NCBI GenBank assembly: GCA_963747985.1
Contig: CAVVHG010000006.1
Location: 248,001 to 312,000, forward strand
DNA: 64,000 bases
DNA from: JACADW01 sp963747985
Lineage (GTDB): Bacteria > Acidobacteriota > UBA6911
Direction of reading: 5' to 3'
Shown here: positions 9,338-18,700 of the stretch, piece after piece
Position numbering within the stretch: the first letter of the stretch is position 1
How the letters are laid out: every line of letters begins with the position of its first letter
Translations under genes and position numbers: made by a program
Notes under the pieces: generated by a model
Databases searched by the model: none
Told to the model about the DNA's origin: nothing
The model's input: the letters and a program-made list of their open reading frames with translations, nothing else

Positions 9338-11197
9338 ATGCACAAGTCTTGCTGCGCTTTTCTGATCGCCGTCTTTGCCTGCGCCGCGCCGGCACAGGAA
9401 TCAGACACCGGTTTCTGGCACAAGCTGGGTACGCCATACCGGGCGCCTGAGGTGCCGGTGAACCGATATCTGGATACGGCACGGCTGAAATCTCTGATGA
9501 GAGAAGGGCAGCTTTACCTGTCTCTGGACGATGCGATCGCACTGGCCATCGAGAACAACCTTGATGTAGCGGTGCAACGCTACCTGCCGGTGTTTGCCGC
9601 AGCCGATGTCCTGCGGACCGAATCAGGCGCTCTATTGCGTGGTCTTCAGCTGACCGTGCGCGAAGGGCCGCCCGGCGTGGGCGGACCGAGCAGCCCCGTG
9701 CTGACAGGGGGCACCGATAATACGAACAGCCAGGCGGATGTAAACCTTGCATTGGGCCAGATCACCGGCATCGGATCATCCCCGATCTCGCCCGGTTCTC
9801 CGATTCCCGGTTTCGATCCGAATCTGGTTGGCCAGTACGGGTGGATTCACAACACGACTCCGCAGGCCAACGAAGGATCTTTCGGGACTCCGTCGCTGGT
9901 TACGGGGACCACGGTTTTCAATACCGGATATGTGCAAGGGTTCAGCCCCGGCACGCAACTTGCGGTCACATACAGCAATACGCGCCACAGCCTCAACGCG
10001 CCGAACGTTGACTACAACCCCTACACCGCGGGGTCGGTGGGGCTCACGGTCACGCAGCCCCTTCTGCAGGGCTTTGGAATCGCGACCAACAAACGCTTCA
10101 TTCGTATCGCCCGGAACAACGAGAAGATCGCGGACCTGACTTTCCAGCAGCAGCTCGTGGCGACGGTTTCCGCGGTCATGCGTCTTTACTACGACCTGGT
10201 GAGTGTGAACCAGGATGTCGAGGTCAAGCAGCAGGCTCTGAAGCGAGCCGAGACGCTGCTGGAGAATAACCAGGTCCAGGTTGAGGTCGGCACCCTCGCG
10301 CCGATCGAGGTGGTCCGCGCCCAGGCGGAGGTGGCGCGCAGCCGGCAGGCCCTGACCAATGCCGAGAGCCTGGTGTTCCAGCAGGAGGTGATCCTGAAGA
10401 ATTTCCTGAGCCGTCGCGGCACAGACGATCCCGAGGTCCGCAGCGCCCGGATCGTCGCGACGGATCGCATACGAATCCCGGATAAGGAGGCGCCGCAGAA
10501 TCTGGAGGAGCTGGTTCAACAGGCCTTCAAGAACCGGCCCGACTACCTGCAGGGATTGATCCAGCTCGATAACGCGCGGGTTGCCCTCAAAGGCTCGAAG
10601 AACGCGCTCCTGCCTCAGCTGGATCTGGTCGGTACGGTGGCAAACAATGGTTTTGCGGGTGAGGTCAATCCTCTGGCGCTGCCGGGCTCAGGTGCCCCGG
10701 ACCAGGCGTTTCTGGGCGGTTACGGAACCCTGATGTCGCAGATATTCCGCCGCAACTACCCGGACTACGGCGTGTTCGTGCAGCTGAACATTCCCCTGCG
10801 CAATCGCCAGGCACGAGCCGACATGATGCGTGACTCAGCCCAGGTGAACCAGTCGGAAATGCGCCTGGAGCAGCTGAAACACCAGGTGCAGACCGAGGTC
10901 GAAGCGGCAATCATCGCGCTCCAGCGTGCGAGGGCCGGGTACGACGCCGCCAGACAGACGCGCGTGCTTCAGGAGCAGACGCTGCAGGCCGAGCAGGAGA
11001 AGTACAGCGTCGGCGCGACCACGAGCTTCTTTCTGATTCAGTATCAGCGTGATCTGGCGCAGGCCCGCTCCGACGAAGTGCTGGCGGAGAGCCTGTACGC
11101 AAAGGCGCAGACGGCCTTGGAACGCGCCGTCGGCATCATGCTGACCCGGCATAGCATCGAATTCGACGAAGCCTACAAGGGCCAGCTGCGCCGCTAA
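9338..11197 (+). CDS. TolC-family outer membrane efflux channel
   Basis: 619 residues from ATG 9338, which precedes a signal peptide ending at AAPAQ; a longer in-frame start at 9164 overlaps the adaptor and lacks homology. Two outer-membrane-efflux repeats are seen (about 60-400 and 425-600), with long helices such as VKQQALKRAETLLENNQVQV and QVQTEVEAAIIALQRARAGY. A proline/glycine-rich insertion at about 100-190 enlarges the protein beyond the usual 450-500 residues, as is common in Acidobacteriota. It trimerises to form the exit duct for the pump encoded just upstream. The palindromic copy B lies 11 bases after its stop. Confidence 0.93.
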   Translation: MHKSCCAFLIAVFACAAPAQESDTGFWHKLGTPYRAPEVPVNRYLDTARLKSLMREGQLYLSLDDAIALAIENNLDVAVQRYLPVFAAADVLRTESGALLRGLQLTVREGPPGVGGPSSPVLTGGTDNTNSQADVNLALGQITGIGSSPISPGSPIPGFDPNLVGQYGWIHNTTPQANEGSFGTPSLVTGTTVFNTGYVQGFSPGTQLAVTYSNTRHSLNAPNVDYNPYTAGSVGLTVTQPLLQGFGIATNKRFIRIARNNEKIADLTFQQQLVATVSAVMRLYYDLVSVNQDVEVKQQALKRAETLLENNQVQVEVGTLAPIEVVRAQAEVARSRQALTNAESLVFQQEVILKNFLSRRGTDDPEVRSARIVATDRIRIPDKEAPQNLEELVQQAFKNRPDYLQGLIQLDNARVALKGSKNALLPQLDLVGTVANNGFAGEVNPLALPGSGAPDQAFLGGYGTLMSQIFRRNYPDYGVFVQLNIPLRNRQARADMMRDSAQVNQSEMRLEQLKHQVQTEVEAAIIALQRARAGYDAARQTRVLQEQTLQAEQEKYSVGATTSFFLIQYQRDLAQARSDEVLAESLYAKAQTALERAVGIMLTRHSIEFDEAYKGQLRR

Positions 11198-11208
11198 AAT
11201 ATCAAGAT

Positions 11209-11240
11209 CGGGGTCTGACCCTGAAATTCCAATTTCAGGG
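11209..11240. repeat. dispersed element copy B, supplies a stop codon
   Basis: CGGGGTCTGACC followed by the perfect palindrome CCCTGAAATT-CC-AATTTCAGGG (11219-11240). It lies between convergent tolC-type and glycosidase genes. The TGA that ends the glycosidase (minus strand, 11235-11237) lies inside the palindrome. Confidence 0.85.
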
Positions 11241-12722
11241 TGCGGATCCCGGATTCAGGAGGCTGTCCCTCAGGTCGCGCAGGATCGACTGCAGGGCAGG
11301 ATCGCCGGGGAAGTCCTGGACATAGGTCCACCAGAAGCCACCACCCACGCTGCCGGAGTAGTCCAGGGCGGCGTGATAATACTGAGACGCGGTGCCGCGC
11401 TTCCCCGCCCCCTTGGGGTCGTCCTTGCTGTGGGACCACCAGAACTGCTGCCCCGGAATCCAATACCCTAATTCGCCCAAACCGATCTTCTGCACAGGGA
11501 ATTCCCTGCGCAGCGCCAGCATCATCCGATCGAAGAAGACCCCCATCGGAGCCTGCTCCTGATAGAGGGAAACGAACACGACATCGATGTCCCTGCGGAC
11601 CGAGGCGGGTAGGTTTGCGTCGATCCAGGTGAACATGGAGGTTTTTGCAGTCTCGGTATTGAGCTGCCAAAACAGTGTGAGGACCGCAAGCTTTCCAGGA
11701 GCGCGTTCCCGTACCACCTGAACCGCGTCGGCGATCTTGCCCGGGATTTCGGGGCTCAGCCAGCCTCCGTTAACCTCGTTTCCGACTTCCCACGCGTCCA
11801 CCTCCGGAAAGGCGTCGACGAAATCGACGAAACGCTGCCTGTATCGGGCTCTCGTGTATCGCTTGTCATAGAAGGAGTCTACCGGCTCCCCCATCACCTT
11901 CAGTCCCTTGCCCTTGGCGTAGCGAATGAACTCAGCATAATGAGACGGCCCCTTCCCGTCATCGAAGACAATCCTGACCCAGCCGTAGGGTTGAGTAAGG
12001 GAAGCTGCCATGTCCAGCGTCTTCCGGTAATGGGCTGTCCGGTCAATTGTCAGGCCTAGCCAAGGGGAATCCGCAGCGCGCGCTGTCTTGGCAAATCCAG
12101 GCCCATGCTCAAAGAGCAAGGTATCGTAGGCGACCGCGAGCCGGTCAAGCGCCAGTTGCCCTTCCTTGCCCTTCACGCTCTGGTCGAGACTTGCATCGGC
12201 GGCGGAGATATGGCTGGTGGCCTCATCGCAGGCGGTGCGAAATTTCTGGGAGGGCTGATAGTCGGGCCGGGCTGCCATCGCTGCGTCAAGTCTCAGCTTT
12301 ACGTCCTTGGCGGCCTGGTATGTGAAATTCACCACTGCGGGAGAGCTGTAGCCGGCACCGGCATTGTCGAGGAGGATCAAAGAGTAACCTTGGGGCTCGG
12401 TGGGCCAGTTGAATGCCAGGGCAACAGGCACATCGGTAACCTCAAAGGTGAAGTTCGAGTCGGAGATCTTCAGCGGTTTGGCTGCGATTACACGCAGCGT
12501 CAGCGGGTCGATCAGGAAATCGTTGTTCCGATCAGCGACTCCGTTGTTTGACAAGTGTCGAATCTGGTCGGGGGAGAGTGATCTTCCATCCCGGTCGTAG
12601 AAAAGAAGAGTGACACGGTCCTTGTCGGAAGCCCAGCCTCGACAATTCAAGATCTGAACAAGGGCCAGTGTGACAAGCACTGCAAGCCCGGCGACCCTGC
12701 GCTTCGGTAGCATTGGGAGCAT
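11235..12722 (-). CDS. exported clan-A (TIM-barrel) glycoside hydrolase-like protein
   Basis: 495 residues from ATG 12722; a second ATG 9 bases in is equally possible, and the longer in-frame extension to 12884 overlaps the upstream gene. A hydrophobic signal or anchor covers 9-27 (VAGLAVLVTLALVQILNCRGW), with a possible lipobox-like cysteine. Residues 30-140 form a beta-sandwich, a linker follows, and from about 225 there is a TIM barrel with WEVGNEVNGGW (acid/base Glu) and KIGLGELGYW (nucleophile Glu), the arrangement of retaining clan GH-A enzymes. I cannot assign a GH family or substrate. Its last codon lies in a mobile palindrome (copy B), so the C-terminus may have been trimmed. Confidence 0.75.
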   Translation of the reverse strand: MLPMLPKRRVAGLAVLVTLALVQILNCRGWASDKDRVTLLFYDRDGRSLSPDQIRHLSNNGVADRNNDFLIDPLTLRVIAAKPLKISDSNFTFEVTDVPVALAFNWPTEPQGYSLILLDNAGAGYSSPAVVNFTYQAAKDVKLRLDAAMAARPDYQPSQKFRTACDEATSHISAADASLDQSVKGKEGQLALDRLAVAYDTLLFEHGPGFAKTARAADSPWLGLTIDRTAHYRKTLDMAASLTQPYGWVRIVFDDGKGPSHYAEFIRYAKGKGLKVMGEPVDSFYDKRYTRARYRQRFVDFVDAFPEVDAWEVGNEVNGGWLSPEIPGKIADAVQVVRERAPGKLAVLTLFWQLNTETAKTSMFTWIDANLPASVRRDIDVVFVSLYQEQAPMGVFFDRMMLALRREFPVQKIGLGELGYWIPGQQFWWSHSKDDPKGAGKRGTASQYYHAALDYSGSVGGGFWWTYVQDFPGDPALQSILRDLRDSLLNPGSAP

Positions 12723-12822
12723 GCTCTGTGACCCCCTCGGTAGTGTGCGGGTCACATCATACACCAGGGTGTCGGCGATGATGCCGTCATCCGCATGCAG
12801 CACCAGAAAGGCTGCACTTGTT

Positions 12823-14103
12823 TCAGATCCCTGCCTGCTGTGCAGACGCGCGCAACGCCAACCCGCGGGTTGAGAGGGACTCAAGCATATGCTGGTGTAT
12901 CTCCTGATCCAGAAGGAAATGCAGGCCGTCTTCCTCCCGGACCTGCACTGCGAGACCCTTGGAGACTAATAAGAGGCAGAACTGCTGCTCTCCAGGAGTC
13001 AAATCTCCGGAAGAGACTCGCGGCATCCCCTGTGCACTCGGGGTCAGCTTGCGCAGGAAATTCCGCAGGAAGATCTGGTCGTCGCTCGAATCCAGTGCGG
13101 CTCCCGCAGAAAACCATCTTTCCTCGGGAAGGCCGAAGAAATAGGGGCCTGATGCGTAGGCCAGCAGGAAGACAATAATGTCGATGAATGCGGCGAGGGC
13201 GAAGGCGAACAGGTGTCGACCCGTCGGAGCGGCGAAGAGCTCGGAGAAGGCATTCAGCAGATCCTCCTGTCCGGTCGCAGAGCGATCGACAAAATCAGCG
13301 TAGGCCGGGATGGCAGGGAGCTCGAATGTTTCGGCATGGGCGGTTTCCTTCACTTCCTGCCAGGGGATCGCATCCCAGACCTGCCGGAAATTGCGAAGCT
13401 GAGTCTCTGTCGAGTCGAGCGGCTTGAGGCTCCCTCGAAACTCCGACAGGGCAAGCTGGGCCGACCGCATCCGCTTCAGTGAGTCGTCAGCCATTTTGGT
13501 GTAGCGGTCGAAGGCAGTGTAGCGCAGGCCCTCCCCTGCCCCCTCCCTGTAAGCGGTGCTGTAAGTCTCCGCTTCCCGTGCCACCGCCTCGCGGACCCGG
13601 GCCAGATAGGGATCCGCATCCTGCGCGCGGGCAATGTAGCCGTGCATACTCTCAGCGCGGGTCATTTCCTCCAGGGCCAACAGGTGTTTCTGGCCCTCGC
13701 CGGTTCCCAGTGCCAGCAACTCCTGCCCCCTGCCGGCGGCACTGTTTATCGCATCGTACAGCTTCCTTTCAATGACCGCCGGTCTCTCCTTCGCCGAAAA
13801 CCAGGTGTAGAGGCAGACATATGAAAATGCGATTGAGACGGTTGCTGTCACGACGTAGACGGCTATCAGCAGCGCGCGCCTCGACTTGGTGAAACCGATC
13901 AGCCACGCGACAAGAACGAGCGCAGACTGGATTCCCAGCGATGCCAGCAAGGCGAACCATGCCGATAGATACAGCGACATCCCCTGCTGCGTTGTGTACC
14001 AGGAGACGATGGACAGAAGACAACTGGCAACAAACAAAGCCTTTACCATCGGCCGGCTTATCCCCACGAGTTGCGCGGAGGCGCCACCAGACATAATGGG
14101 CAT
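12823..14103 (-). CDS. membrane protein of unknown function, coiled-coil middle, cytoplasmic tail
   Basis: 426 residues, ATG 14103 after a GGGGG site. Three TM helices at about 20-42, 47-70 and 76-100, then a charged, helix-forming region of about 190 residues with no cysteine, a fourth TM at about 300-327 (FAFALAAFIDIIVFLLAYASG), and a soluble 100-residue tail (DDQIFLRNFLRKL...LTPGEQQFCLLLVSKGLAV...ESLSTRGLALR) whose helix-turn-helix-like pattern could be a winged-helix or a peptide-binding fold. I do not recognise the family. It is the next minus-strand gene after the cytochrome fusion (113-base gap), so the two may be co-transcribed. A sensor or a scaffold linking membrane state to a cytoplasmic partner is conceivable but unproven. 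Confidence 0.7.
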   Translation of the reverse strand: MPIMSGGASAQLVGISRPMVKALFVASCLLSIVSWYTTQQGMSLYLSAWFALLASLGIQSALVLVAWLIGFTKSRRALLIAVYVVTATVSIAFSYVCLYTWFSAKERPAVIERKLYDAINSAAGRGQELLALGTGEGQKHLLALEEMTRAESMHGYIARAQDADPYLARVREAVAREAETYSTAYREGAGEGLRYTAFDRYTKMADDSLKRMRSAQLALSEFRGSLKPLDSTETQLRNFRQVWDAIPWQEVKETAHAETFELPAIPAYADFVDRSATGQEDLLNAFSELFAAPTGRHLFAFALAAFIDIIVFLLAYASGPYFFGLPEERWFSAGAALDSSDDQIFLRNFLRKLTPSAQGMPRVSSGDLTPGEQQFCLLLVSKGLAVQVREEDGLHFLLDQEIHQHMLESLSTRGLALRASAQQAGI

Positions 14104-14216
14104 AGGACCCCCTTTCTATTTGTCTGATTAAACGAGAACAGGGGATCAATAGTTCGGACGATTATGCCGGCCCGCCCTCCCGAGGACTCGACAGTGCACT
14201 TGCGCTTGCCTGTGTT

Positions 14217-15269
14217 CTAACAGCCACCACCGTTCCCCGGCAACTCTCCGGCAGGGTCCTGATCTGCCGGCAGTGCCTGGATAGAGATGCCCCGGGGTTT
14301 GCGACCCGCAGTCACGAAACGAAGAACCACGATTGGGCTCTTTCGACGCTGGTGGGGTGCCTGGTTGCGTTTCGCCGCCTCGCCGGCGTCCCCCTCGAAG
14401 TTCTCCCGATACCAGAGGCGGTAGTGGTGCATGGCCCAGTGACGGTCGACGTAGCCGGAGAGCATGCCGCTGAGCCCGACTCTCGTGCCCGGGTTGATCA
14501 GAGCCATGTAGATATGCCCAAGCATCAGCGGAGTCGCTATCAGGGCCATTCCGACGTGCACTATCCAGAACAGGACCACCCTGTCCGGCATCCAGATCAG
14601 GAGACCCGTCGCGACAAAGAGCGGATAGGTGCACAGGACCATCAGGAAGTTCAGCTTTTCGGCGGCGTTGAATTTCCCCTGGTCCGGCAGGACGATTCTG
14701 CGGTTTACGCTCGCAGGGATCATGAGGACGAGCCATTTCAGGTCTCCGGTTGCCCAGTTCCAGGCATGTTCGATGTTGTACAGATGGACCCTGTATTCTT
14801 TCCAGTGTCTGACGAAAGTCAGCACCGGGAAGAAAATCAGGGCTGTACCAGCGATCCGGTGAAGCCAGGACAAAATCTGCCGGGAGATGCCTGGTGAGTG
14901 GTGCTTTCCTTCCAGCGTGTAGCCTGTCCGGTGATGGTCGAACCTGGCCACAGGCGTGTCCCAGCGGATCAGTGAGGAATCCCTTCCATTATGCTCGGAA
15001 TGACAGGCCGCGCAGGGTCTGCCTGTCCTGTCCGCTCCCACAAGCGACGGGTGCAGTCCGCGCTTCTCATCCAGGCGGAGGCGGATCTCCTTGTGGCATT
15101 CGAGGCATTTGTACTCTGGCGGCCGCGTTGTCAGATCGTGGCAGTTCACGCACCGGGTGGCGCCGCCCAGACTGCCGTGCGCCCGCGACAGCTCTCCGGG
15201 AGATATCTGGGCCCTGACAAAAGGGGCTGTCACCAGCAGACAAATCGCCACGAAGCTAAGGGACTTCAT
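14217..15269 (-). CDS. multiheme cytochrome c3-like / cytochrome b (FdnI-type) fusion
   Basis: 350 residues. A signal peptide ends near VRAQ. Three c-type heme motifs follow at 40-44 (CVNCH), 55-59 (CLECH) and 86-90 (CAACH), with extra histidines (SEHNG, FDHHRTGY) as distal ligands. At residue 130 the sequence switches to a di-heme cytochrome b domain with four TM helices (ILSWLHRIAGTALIFFPVL, LNFLMVLCTYPLFVATGLLIW, LFWIVHVGMALIATPLMLGHIY). It probably passes electrons between periplasmic hemes and the quinone pool. In related proteins the phrase 'YxLxGxH' is followed by another CxxCH; here it runs directly into the b domain, which suggests an internal deletion. The tail after 300 is basic and disordered. 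Confidence 0.85.
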   Translation of the reverse strand: MKSLSFVAICLLVTAPFVRAQISPGELSRAHGSLGGATRCVNCHDLTTRPPEYKCLECHKEIRLRLDEKRGLHPSLVGADRTGRPCAACHSEHNGRDSSLIRWDTPVARFDHHRTGYTLEGKHHSPGISRQILSWLHRIAGTALIFFPVLTFVRHWKEYRVHLYNIEHAWNWATGDLKWLVLMIPASVNRRIVLPDQGKFNAAEKLNFLMVLCTYPLFVATGLLIWMPDRVVLFWIVHVGMALIATPLMLGHIYMALINPGTRVGLSGMLSGYVDRHWAMHHYRLWYRENFEGDAGEAAKRNQAPHQRRKSPIVVLRFVTAGRKPRGISIQALPADQDPAGELPGNGGGC

Positions 15270-15424
15270 TCATGCCTCGCCGATTCAGGGGCAAAACATC
15301 CTGATGGGGAGGCGCGGCAGAAGCGACCGTCGTTTCCCGAGGATGAGTCGAACGGAGTGCATTACCGGAGTCTGCGTCCGCCTGCAGAATTGCACGGCGC
15401 AATACATGTGGTTGCGACCCGGCA

Positions 15425-15685
15425 TCACGATCCTGTACGCTGGAGTTCTGCCATCATCTGCCGGGCCCGCTTGCCGCTATCAGACGACGGACTTGAAGCC
15501 AGCAGCCGGCTCCAGTATTCGATCGCGCGCTCTCTCTGGCCCAGGTTCCCGTAAATCGCACCGAGGTTGTAGAGAGCGTCCGGATTGTCCGGCTGCGCTT
15601 TCAATATCACCGCCGTAGTCTGGATGGCTTCCGGGATTCGGCCGGCCTCGAACTGGATTCTCCCAAGATCAATCCTTGCCGGCAC
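15425..15685 (-). CDS. short TPR protein, probably a C-terminal fragment
   Basis: 86 residues covering two tetratricopeptide repeats (IDLGRIQFEAGRIPEAIQTT; ALYNLGAIYGNLGQRERAIE) and a short charged tail. It has no signal peptide and no convincing ribosome site before ATG 15685, and it opens in mid-repeat, so it is likely the remaining 3' part of a longer TPR gene. It lies 155 bases upstream of the cytochrome fusion on the same strand. TPR proteins often accompany multiheme cytochromes, so an original operon is plausible. Confidence 0.5.
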   Translation of the reverse strand: MPARIDLGRIQFEAGRIPEAIQTTAVILKAQPDNPDALYNLGAIYGNLGQRERAIEYWSRLLASSPSSDSGKRARQMMAELQRTGS

Positions 15686-15765
15686 ATTTCATCAACGGGA
15701 GGGATCGGAGCGGCGCGATCTCACAGGGAATTATTCCCTGACGGCGGGCTGAAATCCCGAGCCTG

Positions 15766-18700
15766 TCATTTTGCGATGGGGAGCGGCGTGCCGTCCTCGC
15801 CATAGAACCTTAGCGTCAGACCGGACGGACCTGCGGCGGTCATCAGGACGAACTCCGTGACATACCCTCCGCCGTCTGCGATCTGAGGGAAGACCATGGG
15901 AGCTGGCGCCGGCCGTGTTTGGTCGGCAACCGGGAACGTAGCCAGCAGGAATTCGCCCCGGGAGTTCTTCAACGACCGCAACGTGAGCGCGACAAACGGC
16001 GACGCGGAAGAAACGTCCAGGACTCCCGTGAAGCCTGCAGGCAGCCCTGGGACGAACTGGGAGATGAAACGGGCTGAGTGTCCTCCCGCATTCAGGGTCA
16101 GAGCACTCTCGCCCCCCGCGACCGCAGTCCCGTCCAGATAGCACGCCTTCAGCCTCACGTCGAGCCCTGCCGCCACCGGATTCGTGATCGCCAATCCGGT
16201 GGAATGGTGCCCCGACTGATCGATGTAGATATGCGCGTTTGTCGTCGGAGTCGCCGCGGGGATTCCGGTCTCAGTTACCCGGATTCCGCTCTGCGAAAAA
16301 CTGAGGATGCCGGCTGCTGCCGGGCTCAGGCTGTTCACATCCGGCATCAACCGCGCCCAGCCCACCCTGGCGTCCGCAGGGAAACCGTCGGTCTGGAAGA
16401 CGAAAACTCCGCCCGGTTGGATCGCATAGTCGAAAACAGAGCCTCTGGTTCCGCCGACCTGGTTGACGGTCAGCGCTTCCCCGGCATCATCAAAGAGCGA
16501 CAGCTTTCCCGTTTGAACCTTGTCTTCGGTGCTCAAAAGAACGAGCGCGGTCATGTACCCGCCGCCATCCACAAAGTGCGGGAAATAGAGCGGAGCATCC
16601 TCCGGGAGCCTGGTCAGGTCGGCGAGCGGAGTGGTGGTCAGGAGAGCTTCGTTTCGCTGGTTCAGTGTGAGGCGGAGCGCCAGAATTGAAACGGGCTGGT
16701 CGCTCCTGATATCCAGGGAGCCAAAATGCGTCTCCATCGGGAAGTTGGCCGGCATTCTGAAGTCCGGCGCCACGTCATGCAACTGGTCGACGAACTTCGC
16801 GAAGTGGGTTCCCGCGGAGATCTCGCCGTGGCCCTCACCGATCTTCGTACCGGCGGCGTCCCGCAGGGTGTAGGTCAAGCCCGCCGCACGAGAGCCCTGG
16901 TTGACGATCGCGAGCCCCGTATCTATGTCGACAAGGCCATCGCCGGTGCGGCCCGGAGTCGCCGCGGCACGGGCACGGTAATCGACAAAAATACGTGCGG
17001 TCGAGGTTGGGGGAGATGCAGGGACTGCCGCTTCGCTGACTACCACCCCGTTCTGTTGGAAGCTGAAGACCGCGACGCCGTACGGGACTGCGCCCGATGT
17101 CAGGGTCGCGCCCGCGTAGCCGGTCCGGACCGAACCGCCGCTTCCGGTTGTCGATACGACGCCGGCCGCGCCGCCGGGAAGGTTCAATCCGGCGGCCGAC
17201 CGGGCCGCAGGCAGAATCTGTTCGAGCAGCCGGGCCACCCGACGACGGTGCGACAGGAGCAGCAGCGGATCGTCAGCGAAGCTCGTCACAGACGAGAACA
17301 ACGACGCGGGCACGCTGACGAGATCGCGGGCGGCGTCTATCAGGGCCCGGTCGCCGCCGATGGCCTCGAGGCGGTCGGCGGCATCTCTCAGCATCCACAC
17401 GTACTCGTAGTCCTCAATGCCCTCCCGGATCAGCTCCCAACGAATGGAGGGGGTCGGACCTTCGACCCGTGTCCGCCCGTCAGACCATTCCCGCGGCGGG
17501 TAAAGCAGGCGTCCGTCCCCGTTACCCCATACGCCGATGTTGACGGCGTAGTTGTAGCTCATTGGGTCGACCCACGGATCCTGGAACCGCGGGGGCGGAA
17601 ACACAGTGTCGTGTGTCCAGTACGTCGTGTCCCAATAGAGATCGCCCTGAACGCCGTACTGCCAGGCCATCCAGAAGCGAAGGCGGTGCTCGATGCCCGG
17701 GTGATCGATGAAGTTATTGGGATAGGGCGATTTCGGCCCGGTGCAGACATACCACCATACCTGTTCACCAAGCGCCTGGCGCTCCCTGGCCCAGGAAACA
17801 TCGAAGGCGGGGAAGATTGGGGCCCAGATATCCACGCGCCCGGCGAGATCGGGAACGTACTGCTCCGTGAGGAGACGCCTAAGCCTCGGATCGGAGCGGC
17901 GGATCAGGTCCATCCCGCGGACTACGAACGGATAGTCGTCCGGCGCAGGCTCGTCGTACCAGTACGTGTAAGCGCGCTCCAGCCAGCCTCGCTGCGCCAG
18001 GTAGTCGTCGACCGTCCGGAGCAGCTTGCCGAAGATGGTCTCGTACTGGGGAGTGTCCCATGAGTATCCCAGGATGCTCCCGCCGTTGCGACCGTTGGCG
18101 TCGCCCCAGGCGAAGAACGGAAGCGGCAGCCGGAAGCTGTCCATTCCCAGCGTTTCAAGGGCATAGGCGAACGCCGGGTCTGCCTTGTCGAAATCCAATC
18201 CAACTTCGATCTGGTCGGACCTCAACTCGAAACCGGCGTTCGCCACCAGGTTAGATGAACTTCCGGCGGCGGTGAATGAGATATCGTCGAACCAGGTTGT
18301 CCCCGTCAGCTCCCCGGTCTGGGTCCAGGGGCAGGCGAAGAGAGTAATCCGCACGAAAGCGGTCTCAGCAGTAAGCTGCGGGGCCTGGATCGTAACGGAA
18401 TCCTGCATCCACGAACCGGTGCCGGCGCGGACCGTGTCGATGTTGTGTCCCGGGATCCATTCCCCATTTGACCTGTACTGGTTTACAGCCAGCGCGTAGT
18501 TGCGAGTCGTGTCGGTGCGCGCCCGCCATCCCAGGGTGTAACTTGGACCATGCAGGATCGGGATTGCCAGGCTGCCCTGAACGCCGACAGAGGAGTCCTT
18601 TCGATCATCGCGGACTTCAAGGACGCGGTTGCCCCCGGCCGGGTTCTCGGGATCCGATGTGACAGAAGAGAGTGGCCAGTTCGCATTCGGGAAGGAGATC

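Noticed and set aside
4665..11197. Heavy-metal (CusA-type) efflux operon
   Set aside because: The permease has the AspAsp proton-relay block of the HAE1 group, and no metal-binding methionine or histidine clusters are seen in the adaptor.
16726..18063. 445-codon plus-strand frame
   Set aside because: It lies wholly antisense to the large glycosidase, is Arg/Gly/Val-rich in the manner of GC-rich shadow frames, and shows no domain.
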